Shown: positions 1 to 6,318, counted from the stretch's first letter. The stretch is DNA of 16,284 nt from Bacillota bacterium (GCA_023391425.1 JAEWAX010000060.1:1-16284); one strand, 5' to 3'. Numbers and translations: made by a program. Notes: a model not told the origin generated them from the letters alone.

Positions 1-229
1 TGAAACAGTAGATAAGGGGTTATTTGAGAAGTAATTCAGGTAGACATTAGGTAGACAACCTTCAAAAAAATAGACTCTGAAATTAAAATATTGTAAAAGA
101 TTGCATAATATTTTAAGGGATATAAAAAGATAAAATAATGCTTATACGCTTAGAGTTATAAGTGATTCGGCAGAAATTAAGTGAAAAGAAAATATTGTAA
201 AATATATCAAGTGAGGCTGGTGTCAATTG
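1..229. mobile_element. Edge of an integrated element next to an attachment site
   Basis: This AT-rich stretch has no complete gene. Two 9-bp copies of AGGTAGACA lie at 38-46 and 49-57, one helical turn (11 bp) apart. A 14-bp direct repeat, AAAATATTGTAAAA, lies at 85-98 and 189-202. Such repeats beside a tRNA-like 3' end are what integrase arm-type sites look like. One frame from position 2 ends at a stop at 32-34 after ten codons (ETVDKGLFEK) and could be the last residues of a gene lying to the left, possibly an integrase, but that is too short to identify. The reading as an element end is inference from the adjacent attachment core. Confidence 0.45.
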
Positions 230-252
230 TTCGACTCCCCTCGCCTCCACCA
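230..252 (+). other. ssrA (3' end only): tmRNA/tRNA-like 3' end acting as attachment core (att)
   Basis: The stretch carries a T-loop (TTCGACT, 230-236) followed by a 7-nt acceptor strand, discriminator and encoded CCA (CGCCTCCACCA, 242-252), as at the 3' end of tmRNA or a tRNA. There is no matching 5' acceptor strand (GGAGGCG expected) in the preceding 229 bases, and the bases before the T-loop (AATTG) do not pair with CCCCT, so no intact RNA gene is present. A displaced 3' end with its own terminator is what an integrase leaves at the far end of an inserted element. The ssrA assignment is preferred over a tRNA because ssrA is a common target, but a tRNA is possible. Confidence 0.6.
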
Positions 253-261
253 AATCAAATG

Positions 262-294
262 ACCGCCATTAATTCAATGGCGGTGTTTTTGTTT
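262..294 (+). terminator. Rho-independent terminator of the displaced RNA gene
   Basis: A perfect 9-bp stem, ACCGCCATT (262-270) with AATGGCGGT (276-284), has a 5-nt loop and is followed by GTTTTTGTTT. It begins 10 bases after the CCA end, where a tmRNA or tRNA terminator is expected. It therefore supports a genuine chromosomal RNA 3' end here. Confidence 0.85.
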
Positions 295-442
295 GCCCTC
301 AAATGGTTTGATATAAGGGTGCTAAAGGAACTGCGCGTTTGTATTGGAGATAAGACAAACTGTAATATTGGTGTAAAATGGTATATGTACATCCGGTATT
401 GTTATTCTATGCACACCCTTTAAATGAAATTATGTGGAATAA

Positions 443-538
443 TTAAAAGACTTAGGTATCGTTAAAAAGTTTGAACAATACGATATTTTCCCGTGGGCGG
501 CGCACGTTGAGACGGTAGTATTGATAACAAGAGTTTAG
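443..538 (+). pseudogene. rlmD (fragment): C-terminal remnant resembling 23S rRNA m5U methyltransferase RlmD/RumA
   Basis: An open frame from just after a stop at 440-442 to TAG at 536-538 encodes about 31 residues ending in DIFPWAAHVETVVLITRV. RlmD/RumA proteins end with a very similar stretch (D-M-F-P...HVETVVL.SR), so this reads as the last residues of such a gene without the SAM-binding and catalytic parts. There is no start codon or ribosome binding site. The 3' end of rumA/rlmD is an established integration target of integrative elements in Firmicutes, so this could be a duplicated target end and not ordinary decay. The match is from memory over a short stretch, hence moderate confidence. 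Confidence 0.45.
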
Positions 539-726
539 AACGGGGTGTCTGGAAGGAAGTGATATAAGCCTTTTGTGTGATTATGTGGCTGGAACCTGAA
601 GTGTGAAAAACTTGATTTTTTGCTTCTTTGAAACGTATTGAAACAAGCTGTAATCATCGTGACAGAGCGATGTGAAGTCATAGTCTCGAGAGTGGTGGAT
701 TTGGATGATTTCTTGAATTTTTAAGG
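539..726. other. Intergenic stretch with no recognisable gene
   Basis: I see no coding frame with a ribosome binding site and no clear RNA or repeat between the RlmD-like remnant and the promoter of the nitroreductase operon. Positions 295-442 upstream are likewise featureless, apart from chance open frames running across the RNA end and its terminator. Confidence 0.5.
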
Positions 727-753
727 TTGGATGAGTAGATTGGATGTTATAAT
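727..753 (+). promoter_or_regulatory. Candidate promoter of the nitroreductase-acetyltransferase operon
   Basis: A consensus -10 TATAAT lies at 748-753 with a weak -35 (TTGGAT, 727-732) at a short 15-bp spacing. It would give a leader of roughly 75 nt. The leader contains a small perfect palindrome, TGCAT-A-ATGCA, at 805-815 just before the ribosome binding site, and AACGAT occurs twice in it. Either could be an operator, but nothing identifies a regulator. Confidence 0.4.
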
Positions 754-836
754 ACAAGTGGACTTTTTTGCAACGATAAATTGGAATTTAACGATGTGAT
801 TTTGTGCATAATGCATATATGAAAGGAGTTTTTGCG

Positions 837-1400
837 ATGAATGAAACACTGAAAGTAATAGCAAATCGGTATTCCTGCCGTGATTTTAAAAATGATGTGC
901 CTTCAGATGAAATACTTCAAGCAATTGCTGAAGCTGCAATACAGGCTCCAAGCGGGATGAACCGTCAAGCATGGCGGGTTATTGTTGTAAAAGACAAAAA
1001 GCTGATACAGGATATGGAATCGGAGGGGATGTCCTATCTTGCGAACATGGAGGATAAATCTCCCTATAACAGAATCATGGAACGTGGTGGCAGATTGTTC
1101 TACGGAGCACCCTGTATGATTGTAGTCCCGATTGATCCGGAGCAATATGCACCAGCGCTGATTGACTGTGGTATTTTATGTCAGAATATCACACTGGCTT
1201 CAACATCACTCGGAATAGCCAATATTATGTGTGGGTTTACCGGTCTGGCATTCGCCAGCGGTATTCGCGCTGAAGAATTCAGCAAACGATTGGGATTCCC
1301 AGATGGTTATGCATTTGGTTGTTCGGTGTTATTGGGATACGCCAATACTACAAAGCCGCCTCATATTCCAGACAAAGATAAAATCATATTCATCGTATAA
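837..1400 (+). CDS. Nitroreductase family protein (FMN-dependent oxidoreductase)
   Basis: The 187-residue product fits the short nitroreductase family, homodimeric cytoplasmic FMN enzymes that reduce nitro compounds, quinones or similar acceptors with NAD(P)H. The N-terminal FMN phosphate-binding motif RYSCRDF and the APSGMNRQAWR segment (family consensus APSxxNxQPW) are both visible. A Gly-rich C-terminal part (FGCSVLLGYA) precedes the usual terminal proline-containing tail. ATG 837 is chosen because AAAGGAG (823-828) sits 8 nt upstream; an in-frame GTG at 804 lacks a good site and would add eleven residues. The acetyltransferase follows after 33 bp, so the two are probably co-transcribed. 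The natural substrate cannot be told; a role in detoxification with the next gene is inference. Confidence 0.9.
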   Translation: MNETLKVIANRYSCRDFKNDVPSDEILQAIAEAAIQAPSGMNRQAWRVIVVKDKKLIQDMESEGMSYLANMEDKSPYNRIMERGGRLFYGAPCMIVVPIDPEQYAPALIDCGILCQNITLASTSLGIANIMCGFTGLAFASGIRAEEFSKRLGFPDGYAFGCSVLLGYANTTKPPHIPDKDKIIFIV

Positions 1401-1433
1401 TGGTAAGTAAGAATTTATAAGGAGGACTGCTAT

Positions 1434-2069
1434 ATGCAATACAGCCCTGATCCTAATGCTATTTATCCTAATGAAAAAATAAAAAGCGTATGCTACATTA
1501 AGAATGTCATCACCCGCCCTAATATTATTATCGGTGATTACACATATTACGATGATATAGGCGGGGCGGAGCGGTTTGAAGAGCATGTTACGCATCATTA
1601 TGAATTTTTAGGCGATAAGCTCGTCATTGGAAAATTCTGTGCTATAGCAAAAGGTATCGAATTCGTAATGAACGGTGCGAATCATAGAATGTGCAGCGTC
1701 ACCACCTATCCTTTTAATATAATGGGTCATAGCTGGGAAAAAGCAACTCCGGCACTTGAGGATTTACCCTTCAAAGGGGATACTGTTATCGGCAATGATG
1801 TGTGGATAGGCCAAAATGTCACTGTAATGCCCGGTGTGCATATTGGTGATGGAGCAATTGTTGCTGCTAATTCAGTAGTTACAAAAGATGTACCGGCTTA
1901 TTATATTGCAGGTGGCAATCCCGTCAGAATTATTAAGAAAAGGTTCGATGATGACCTCATAAACTATCTGCTGGAATTAAAGTGGTGGGATTGGCCTGCT
2001 CACAAAATTTTAAATAACCTTGAAGCTTTGTGCAGCGGGGATTTGACAAAAATAAAGAATATCAAATAA
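1434..2069 (+). CDS. Vat/XAT-type hexapeptide acetyltransferase (streptogramin A or chloramphenicol type)
   Basis: The 211-residue product matches the xenobiotic acetyltransferase group (Vat streptogramin A acetyltransferases, CatB-type enzymes) in length and motifs. These trimeric left-handed beta-helix enzymes transfer acetyl from acetyl-CoA to a drug hydroxyl. Family landmarks include YYDD near residue 40, HHYEFLGDKLVIGKFC (54-69), NGANHRM with the catalytic-type His at residue 84, GNDVWIG and VTVMPGVHIGDGAIVAANSVV in the hexapeptide repeats, and GGNPVRIIKKRF near the C-terminus. The start is well supported by GGAGG (1421-1425) 8 nt upstream. It lies 33 bp after the nitroreductase. Whether it confers resistance is not visible, since many chromosomal XAT homologues have unknown substrates. 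No T-rich terminator follows it directly. Confidence 0.88.
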   Translation: MQYSPDPNAIYPNEKIKSVCYIKNVITRPNIIIGDYTYYDDIGGAERFEEHVTHHYEFLGDKLVIGKFCAIAKGIEFVMNGANHRMCSVTTYPFNIMGHSWEKATPALEDLPFKGDTVIGNDVWIGQNVTVMPGVHIGDGAIVAANSVVTKDVPAYYIAGGNPVRIIKKRFDDDLINYLLELKWWDWPAHKILNNLEALCSGDLTKIKNIK

Positions 2070-2107
2070 GCCCATTATGAAGCGCAACAAATCAGAATTT
2101 GAGTTGA

Positions 2108-2260
2108 AGAGCTACGGATAAATATACAAGACACGAATTTAAAGAAGCACTGCAAATTGTTTCTTCAATTATCGGTAGATGTGAAGAAATGCAGCCTAAG
2201 TTTGCGGAGGGTGCCTCTCAGTATACTCTCCTTAAGGACAGTATAAATGTGAACTTTTAA
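2108..2260 (+). pseudogene. Remnant of a small conserved clostridial ORF of unknown function
   Basis: One frame opens after a stop at 2105-2107 and runs to TAA 2258-2260. It contains KYTRHEFKEALQ, then ISSI-type and CEEMQPKFAEGASQYTLLK segments. From memory this resembles a family of short (about 60 aa) hypothetical proteins in Firmicutes with a FAEGTSQHTLLKNRIKAL core. There is no ATG, GTG or TTG before the conserved part and the end after LLKDS departs from the family, so I call it a degraded copy. No function is known to me. Confidence 0.4.
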
Positions 2261-2279
2261 TTAGGAATTATTAAATATT

Positions 2280-2321
2280 AAAAAAATCACCTTGTTCCAT
2301 CAGACTAGGAGCAAGGTGATT
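2280..2321 (-). terminator. Rho-independent terminator of the minus-strand membrane protein gene
   Basis: A 14-bp stem (2285-2298 with 2308-2321) has a 10-bp perfect base and one G-U pair above it. On the minus strand it is followed by a run of T (A-run at 2280-2286 on the plus strand). It lies about 20 bp past the stop of the minus-strand gene. There is no T-run on the plus side, so it should work only for the minus strand. Confidence 0.85.
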
Positions 2322-2338
2322 AATAACAATAGGGTTAA

Positions 2339-3190
2339 TTAGATTTTATTATTCATAACGATAGACTTTATAATACTTCGTAGTTTTTCTTTTTGTAAAT
2401 CATATGTACTTGGTAAGCTAATAAGGATATTATTTAAATCGGATTGTTCGTAAGAAGTTAAACTATTACAGTTACTGACTATTTCAATAAGCTTTCCTAA
2501 ACTATGATCATGAGGTGCTTTAATTTCTTTTTCTATATATATTAGTTTTATTATTCGTGTCATTGCATTAGAATATACTTTACTAATATACCAAATGTCA
2601 GCTTCATTTTCAAGAATACTTGCTTTGAGTTTTTTTGCATTTTCTTCTGCTATTTTTTTATTTTGATTAATATTTTCATAAATAGATATATTATTTTTAT
2701 CAATGTTCTTTTTTAATATTTCGATTCTTGAAATAAATTCTTCAGAGAAAGTTTTTATTTGTTGTTTGTTTGATTCTGACAAATTATTAAATTTATTTAT
2801 AAGATTACTTTGAAGACCATCCATTGTAGTGCATACATAAGAATTTATATTTTGGGTTAAGTCAGCTTCAAATTTCTCTGTATTACGTTCTACTTCTCGT
2901 GATAAATATTCAAATTTATTTTTATTAAAATAAATATTTGTTCCCAAAACTGCAAAAATTGCTACAGCAATACCACCAAGGGACCAAAATATGGTATCAA
3001 GAATTTTATCATTTGAGTACTTTAAGTTCTCGAACATTAACTTATACGCTTCATTTTCAGTAATATCTGAATTGTCTTTGATAATATAAGAATTATTATT
3101 GTTATAGTTTTGTATTTTTTCTTCAAGGGAAGAAATATTTTTGTAACTATTATATGTTAAATAAGAATTTATTAAGCACCATAATATCAA
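2339..3190 (-). CDS. Membrane-anchored coiled-coil protein of unknown function, probably N-terminally truncated
   Basis: The 283-residue, Asn/Lys/Ile-rich product is not one I recognise. It has a hydrophobic N-terminus (ILWCLINSYLTY), a polar segment of about 50 residues, a clear membrane helix at about 66-88 (IFWSLGGIAVAIFAVLGTN) and a long charged helical, probably coiled-coil, region to about residue 205. This suggests two membrane passes with a cytoplasmic coiled coil. A TTG at 3188-3190 preceded by AGGG is the first usable start, but it cuts the first membrane helix short. In the same frame upstream, after an ochre codon at 3209-3211, lies a 17-codon ORF with a good ribosome binding site, so the true N-terminus may start at 3262. 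Base composition is more AT-rich than its neighbours. Confidence 0.6.
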   Translation of the reverse strand: MILWCLINSYLTYNSYKNISSLEEKIQNYNNNNSYIIKDNSDITENEAYKLMFENLKYSNDKILDTIFWSLGGIAVAIFAVLGTNIYFNKNKFEYLSREVERNTEKFEADLTQNINSYVCTTMDGLQSNLINKFNNLSESNKQQIKTFSEEFISRIEILKKNIDKNNISIYENINQNKKIAEENAKKLKASILENEADIWYISKVYSNAMTRIIKLIYIEKEIKAPHDHSLGKLIEIVSNCNSLTSYEQSDLNNILISLPSTYDLQKEKLRSIIKSIVMNNKI

Positions 3191-3208
3191 CGCTATAATC
3201 CCTGCATT

Positions 3209-3262
3209 TTAAATAAGTTTAAGTAGTGTTTCCTTTGATGGCAATTCCAATTCAATCTTCAT
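3209..3262 (-). pseudogene. 17-codon ORF with ribosome binding site, likely the severed N-terminus of the membrane protein
   Basis: ATG at 3262 is preceded by GAGG (3269-3272) at 6 nt and reads MKIELELPSKETLLKLI before TAA (3209-3211). The next codons in the same frame read NAGIIALILWCLINS and run into the membrane protein. Without the stop this would be one natural N-terminus: a short polar segment followed by a full-length first membrane helix. One base change (for example AAA to TAA) explains the split. An upstream regulatory peptide or translational restart is the alternative. Confidence 0.5.
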
Positions 3263-3272
3263 ACATGTCCTC

Positions 3273-3436
3273 AACTTTGTTCAATATTTGTTAGGCCTCC
3301 AAGGAGGAGGTGTATAAAGCTATTGTAGTGCTACAGAACACATTATGTCAATATATAGCATTAATAGAAATCTAAAGCAATAAATAGAACGTTACTATTC
3401 AGCCTTGTTCAAAAGTAATCAATGATATTTTTAACC
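3273..3436. other. Intergenic stretch without a recognisable gene
   Basis: A 12-nt palindrome, CCTCCAAGGAGG (3296-3307), is the only structure seen. GGAGGAGG at 3303-3310 resembles a strong ribosome binding site, but the following GTG overlaps it and its frame closes after about twenty codons. It is probably debris from the IS66 insertion region. Confidence 0.35.
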
Positions 3437-3474
3437 AAAGAGACTTGGTTTTAATTAAAGCAGGTCTCTTTTTT
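3437..3474 (+). terminator. Terminator-like hairpin with an alternative pairing
   Basis: The 11-bp stem AAAGAGACTTG (3437-3447) with CAGGTCTCTTT (3461-3471, one G-U pair) is followed by a T-run. The upstream arm can instead pair locally as AACCAA/TTGGTT (3434-3439 with 3445-3450). There is no intact plus-strand gene before it, so it is either orphaned or a leader element for something now lost downstream. Confidence 0.6.
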
Positions 3475-3515
3475 GTGTAAATAGTAGAATTATATATATT
3501 TTTTTTTCTCTAAAA

Positions 3516-3799
3516 ATGTATATAGCTCTTTTAATAAATAAAGGTTATGAGCAAAACGCCCAAACTAAGGGTAAATATGCAAGAGAAACAGAAATAGCTC
3601 TACTAAATAGATTAACTAAGTATAAAGTAAATCATCTATTGTTTTTGAGAAATTTTAATGTTGCATACGACAATAACCTTTCAGAACGAGATTGCGTAAG
3701 TGTAAAACTAAAAAGAAGGTATTAGGGTGCTTTAGGAAACAGAGTGGGAATGAGTTGTACTGCAAGGTTATGAGTTATATTGAGAATCGTAAACGATAA
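3516..3799 (+). pseudogene. C-terminal fragment of an IS66-type transposase, frameshifted
   Basis: The first frame gives TKGKYARETEIALLNRLTKYK, with the start of the IS66 C-terminal signature following (VAYDNNLSERD; family FDNNLAERDxRMVKVKQKxSGCFR), and stops at 3723-3725. Shifting one base near 3710-3718 (an A/G-rich run) continues exactly as expected: KKVLGCFRKQSGNELYCKVMSYIENRKR, ending at TAA 3797-3799. So this is the last quarter of the transposase with a single frameshift. The DDE catalytic core, the accessory IS66 ORFs and the terminal inverted repeats are all missing. No ribosome binding site precedes 3516. Confidence 0.8.
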
Positions 3800-3840
3800 A
3801 GGCATTTGGTTTTACACTCAATACAAAGTGTATTCATGTA

Positions 3841-3872
3841 CAGATTAGTCCAATTTTGACTGGTCTGTTTAG
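3841..3872 (+). terminator. Weak terminator-like hairpin
   Basis: CAGATTAGTC (3841-3850) pairs over 10 bp with GACTGGTCTG (3858-3867) using two G-U pairs, with a 7-nt loop and only TTTAG after it. It lies between the transposase remnant and the lipoprotein promoter and would shield the latter, but the T-run is poor. Confidence 0.4.
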
Positions 3873-3946
3873 AATGTTTGGTTTATGATCAAGGCTAAAT
3901 AGTAACAAGAATTATACTATTTTATGTAAGTATTGCAAATATAATC

Positions 3947-3975
3947 TTGTATTATATTGAATATGGTGGTATATT
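3947..3975 (+). promoter_or_regulatory. Candidate promoter of the lipoprotein gene
   Basis: TTGTAT (3947-3952) and TATATT (3970-3975) are separated by 17 bp. Transcription would begin near 3982, about 25 nt before the TTG start and just ahead of the ribosome binding site. Confidence 0.5.
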
Positions 3976-4006
3976 GTGGGCATAAAAGTTTTAGGGGGAA
4001 ATATTT

Positions 4007-4525
4007 TTGAAAAGAATAATAATAAGTTTAATGACTGTAGTAATGATTTTAGCTCTATCCGCGTGTGGACAAACTGAAGAAATATCACAATCCACAGTTG
4101 CTGAACAATCCCAAGCAGTAAGTACTAGTTCAATTGCCCCATCTACAGAAGCACAGGTATCTGAAAAATCTAAAGAGGAACATGTAAGTGATACAACAAA
4201 CAAAGATGTCCTATATAGTGTTGTTGAGTATTTCAAAACGAAGGGCATTACAATTGGAGATAAGTCAGATAAAATATTTGCATTAATAGGTGCAAAAGGT
4301 GGTTACTCAATTCAATTAAATGGAGAAGAAGTTGAACTGTATGAGTATGATCCCGATAGTAAAGCGGAGTTGACCATAGCAAGTCTTAAAACAGCTAAGG
4401 ATGGCTATATTGATATGGTCGGTACTAAAATCAATGTTACACTAAATGGGAATATAGTTCTTGCTAATTATGATAATCACCCTGATAAAGATAAGATAGT
4501 AGAGCTATTTAAGAATTTTAAGTAA
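4007..4525 (+). CDS. Secreted lipoprotein of unknown function
   Basis: The 172-residue product has a lipoprotein signal peptide: MKR, a hydrophobic core, then the lipobox LSAC with the acylated Cys at residue 20. A Ser/Thr/Glu/Gln-rich linker (about 21-65) leads to a compact C-terminal domain (about 66-172) with GGYSIQLNGEEVELYEYD and VTLNGNIVLANYDNHPDKDK. It should be anchored on the outer face of the membrane with the C-terminal domain exposed. Similar small clostridial lipoproteins exist, but I know no function. The TTG start at 4007 is supported by GGGGG (3994-3998) 8 nt upstream and by the correct signal peptide. It stands alone, with its own promoter and terminator. Confidence 0.85.
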   Translation: MKRIIISLMTVVMILALSACGQTEEISQSTVAEQSQAVSTSSIAPSTEAQVSEKSKEEHVSDTTNKDVLYSVVEYFKTKGITIGDKSDKIFALIGAKGGYSIQLNGEEVELYEYDPDSKAELTIASLKTAKDGYIDMVGTKINVTLNGNIVLANYDNHPDKDKIVELFKNFK

Positions 4526-4537
4526 TATACATAAAAC

Positions 4538-4574
4538 AAAGCTTTTCTAAATTTTTTAGGAAGCTTTATTTTTT
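4538..4574 (+). terminator. Rho-independent terminator of the lipoprotein gene
   Basis: AAAGCTT at 4538-4544 pairs with AAGCTTT at 4561-4567, and the stem continues through CTAAA/TTTAG with a small bulge. It is followed by ATTTTTT. It starts 12 bp after the stop codon. Confidence 0.8.
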
Positions 4575-4719
4575 AGAACTCCTTTTACTTGCGCGTTCTT
4601 TTCTCTTAGCTTTCTGAAGAGTGCACTCAGGAATTGAAGTTATGTAATTTGTTAGATTACAATCTTAGAATGATAGAGCAGGAATGGGGTTAGCTGTAAA
4701 AGACTCTTGTCAAAATATG

Positions 4720-4820
4720 CTTAGAGATTATTAGCAGGAGTATAATTTTGGTAGGATAACGCCGCAAGTCTATAAGGCTTTTTCTGAGGAATTACAAAAA
4801 GGTTGAATATACTGAATTAG
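4720..4820 (+). pseudogene. Decayed 3' end of an unknown small ORF (copy 1)
   Basis: One frame reads QEYNFGRITPQVYKAFSEEL, then QKG and a stop at 4804-4806. If one A is restored in the A-run at 4796-4800, it continues as QKRLNILN and stops at 4818-4820. This matches copy 2 at 6214-6318 (VYKAFSAELHRRFNM) in protein and in DNA over about 53 bases, with the gap at the same run. I do not recognise the family. Nothing else is seen between 4575 and 4720. Confidence 0.5.
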
Positions 4821-4840
4821 ATTGACTCGCATTTCAAAAA

Positions 4841-4863
4841 ATCTGAGGGTGTAAAACCCTCAT
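4841..4863. repeat. Small hairpin repeat (copy 1)
   Basis: TGAGGGT (4844-4850) pairs perfectly with ACCCTCA (4856-4862) around GTAAA. A related sequence with one stem mismatch and the same AAACCCTCAT arm is found at 6994-7015, ahead of the NRPS gene. There is no T-run, so it is not a normal terminator. Confidence 0.45.
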
Positions 4864-4943
4864 GAGTTTTAGAAACTTTATAATATTATGCGTTTTAATA
4901 GATTTAAAATAAGAGATGATTTTTATGAAGTATACGCTAAATA

Positions 4944-4972
4944 TTGACATTATATAGCATGTATTTCATAAT
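4944..4972 (+). promoter_or_regulatory. Promoter of the Big_2 protein gene
   Basis: A consensus -35 TTGACA (4944-4949) and -10 CATAAT (4967-4972) are spaced by 17 bp. The predicted start near 4979 leaves a leader of only about 20 nt, which contains AGGAGG at 4988-4993. Confidence 0.7.
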
Positions 4973-5000
4973 TGTTAAAGAATACATAGGAGGCGTATAA

Positions 5001-6083
5001 ATGAGAATAGTAAAAAAAGTGAGTTCAATTATTATAGTACTTTTCATTATGATAATGTTGGCAATACCATCAAACGTTGATGCTACGACACAAGTGAAAG
5101 AAATCTGCATAGGCTGGACAGTACAGTTATCTGTTAATACCAATAAAACTGTAACCTGGACAAGTACGAATACTAAGGTTGCAACTGTAACAAAAAAAGG
5201 AATCGTTACTGGTAAAGGTGTAGGAAGCGTATTTATATTTGCAAAGTATGGGAAAGAGATTAAGTCATGGTTATTTTCTGTTCAACCTGCAGAAGAAGAA
5301 GTTGTTTATTATAATGATATTAGTAAACCGGTAGGGTTAGTCGCGTCAAAATCATTGTATGTAGGAGATTCTTATACTCTAGAGCTAAATGGTGTATCTG
5401 GAACAGCAAAATGGGATTCAAATAATAAAACGGTTGCAACAGTTTCAAGTAAGGGAACTGTCACTGCAAAGAAAAAGGGTACTGCCACCATCTCAGCAAC
5501 AGTTAATAAGAAAAAATATACTTGCAAAATAACTGTTATAGAAAAAAAAGTTACTCCAACAATAAATTTACGGATAGTGCAAAATGGTAAGGAAATAAAA
5601 GTAAATAAGCAAGATGAAGAAATTTGTTTAAATAGGAATAATTTTTCTTTGAGGGTTAATATGCCATTAAATGGTGGTGCTCTAATATCAGCATTAGATA
5701 ACCAAATAGATTATAATCTAGCTAACAGTGGGATGAAATCAGATGATGTTTTATATTTATCTTCAGGAACAAGTATGGCAACCAGTGGGCAGTATGAAGC
5801 TATGATTGTTGATAATGAAGCCAATCATTATATTTGCTATAGTGATGATCCTAATGATAGCAGAGCAACAATGATTTCAAAGGATAAAAATAATACAATA
5901 GATGGTGAATGGCAGATAAAGGGCATGGAAGTACGTGATACAAGCAACTATGAATTAATTAAGTATTCATTTGAAGATTTTCCACTAAAAAGAATATATC
6001 TTGTAGTATTTGTTGACTTTGATAACGATACTATAATTGATTCGGGAGAATATTCAAAGATATTCCTTAGTTTTAATGATTAG
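5001..6083 (+). CDS. Secreted protein with two Big_2 (Ig-like) domains and a C-terminal Ca-loop domain
   Basis: The 360-residue product has a signal peptide (MRIVKK, hydrophobic core, likely cut after VDA at residue 28). It is followed by two bacterial Ig-like Big_2 repeats at about 30-95 and 112-182. Each shows the typical W-x-S/D...V-A-T-V...K-G-x-V-T-x-K-x-x-G pattern (for example TVTWTSTNTKVATVTKKG and AKWDSNNKTVATVSSKG). The remaining 175 residues match nothing I recognise; near the end D339-F-D-N-D-T-I-I-D-S-G-E350 fits the spacing of an EF-hand calcium loop. No LPXTG, S-layer repeats or transmembrane anchor are seen, so it is probably released or held non-covalently. Big_2 domains are common in adhesins and surface enzymes. 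The start has AGGAGG 7 nt upstream. It appears monocistronic. Confidence 0.85.
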   Translation: MRIVKKVSSIIIVLFIMIMLAIPSNVDATTQVKEICIGWTVQLSVNTNKTVTWTSTNTKVATVTKKGIVTGKGVGSVFIFAKYGKEIKSWLFSVQPAEEEVVYYNDISKPVGLVASKSLYVGDSYTLELNGVSGTAKWDSNNKTVATVSSKGTVTAKKKGTATISATVNKKKYTCKITVIEKKVTPTINLRIVQNGKEIKVNKQDEEICLNRNNFSLRVNMPLNGGALISALDNQIDYNLANSGMKSDDVLYLSSGTSMATSGQYEAMIVDNEANHYICYSDDPNDSRATMISKDKNNTIDGEWQIKGMEVRDTSNYELIKYSFEDFPLKRIYLVVFVDFDNDTIIDSGEYSKIFLSFND

Positions 6084-6084
6084 C

Positions 6085-6119
6085 TAATGATATTAATGAA
6101 GAATAAAGTAATATCATTA
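6085..6119 (+). terminator. Hairpin after the Big_2 protein gene
   Basis: A perfect 11-bp stem, TAATGATATTA (6085-6095) with TAATATCATTA (6109-6119), starts immediately after the stop codon and has a 13-nt loop. The tail is only TTTATA, so termination may be partial. Confidence 0.55.
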
Positions 6120-6130
6120 TTTATAGTGTA

Positions 6131-6318
6131 AAATGTGACGGTGGTACAGTAAATAACGATGAGGTAAAAGTAAATAGTACATTAGCTGTGCTTCTGAGGC
6201 CATTAGTGTAGATATGAAGGCCTATATTCAGAAGAATTCAGAAGACATTGAGTGCAGTAATCTCCGAGAAGTTTACAAAGCTTTTTCTGCTGAATTACAT
6301 AGAAGGTTTAATATGTAG
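6131..6318 (+). pseudogene. Decayed unknown small ORF (copy 2)
   Basis: One frame reads CDGGTVNNDEVKVNSTLAVL then LRPLV and a stop at 6209-6211. A second frame, overlapping it with ATG at 6214, reads VDMKAYIQKNSEDIECSNLR then EVYKAFSAELHRRFNM, stopping at 6316-6318. The two join naturally if one frameshift near 6206-6211 is undone, giving a product of at least about 60 residues. Its end is related to copy 1 at 4720-4820. I do not recognise the family. No ribosome binding site is seen. Confidence 0.5.

Noticed and set aside
181..423. 80-codon open frame across the RNA 3' end and its terminator
   Set aside because: It has no ribosome binding site, reads straight through a CCA end and a terminator hairpin, and its translation (Pro-rich then random) resembles nothing.
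804..836. Earlier GTG start for the nitroreductase
   Set aside because: It lacks a good ribosome binding site and would bury the strong AAAGGAG at 823-828, which is correctly spaced for ATG 837.
2285..2321. Reading the hairpin as a terminator for the acetyltransferase operon on the plus strand
   Set aside because: No T-run follows on the plus strand; the T-run is on the minus side, so it serves the minus-strand gene.
3303..3381. Short ORF after the GGAGGAGG sequence
   Set aside because: The GTG overlaps the ribosome binding sequence and the frame closes after about two dozen codons with no recognisable content.
3437..3474. T-box or other tRNA-sensing leader
   Set aside because: Two alternative hairpins exist, but there is no T-box sequence and no aminoacyl-tRNA or biosynthetic gene downstream.
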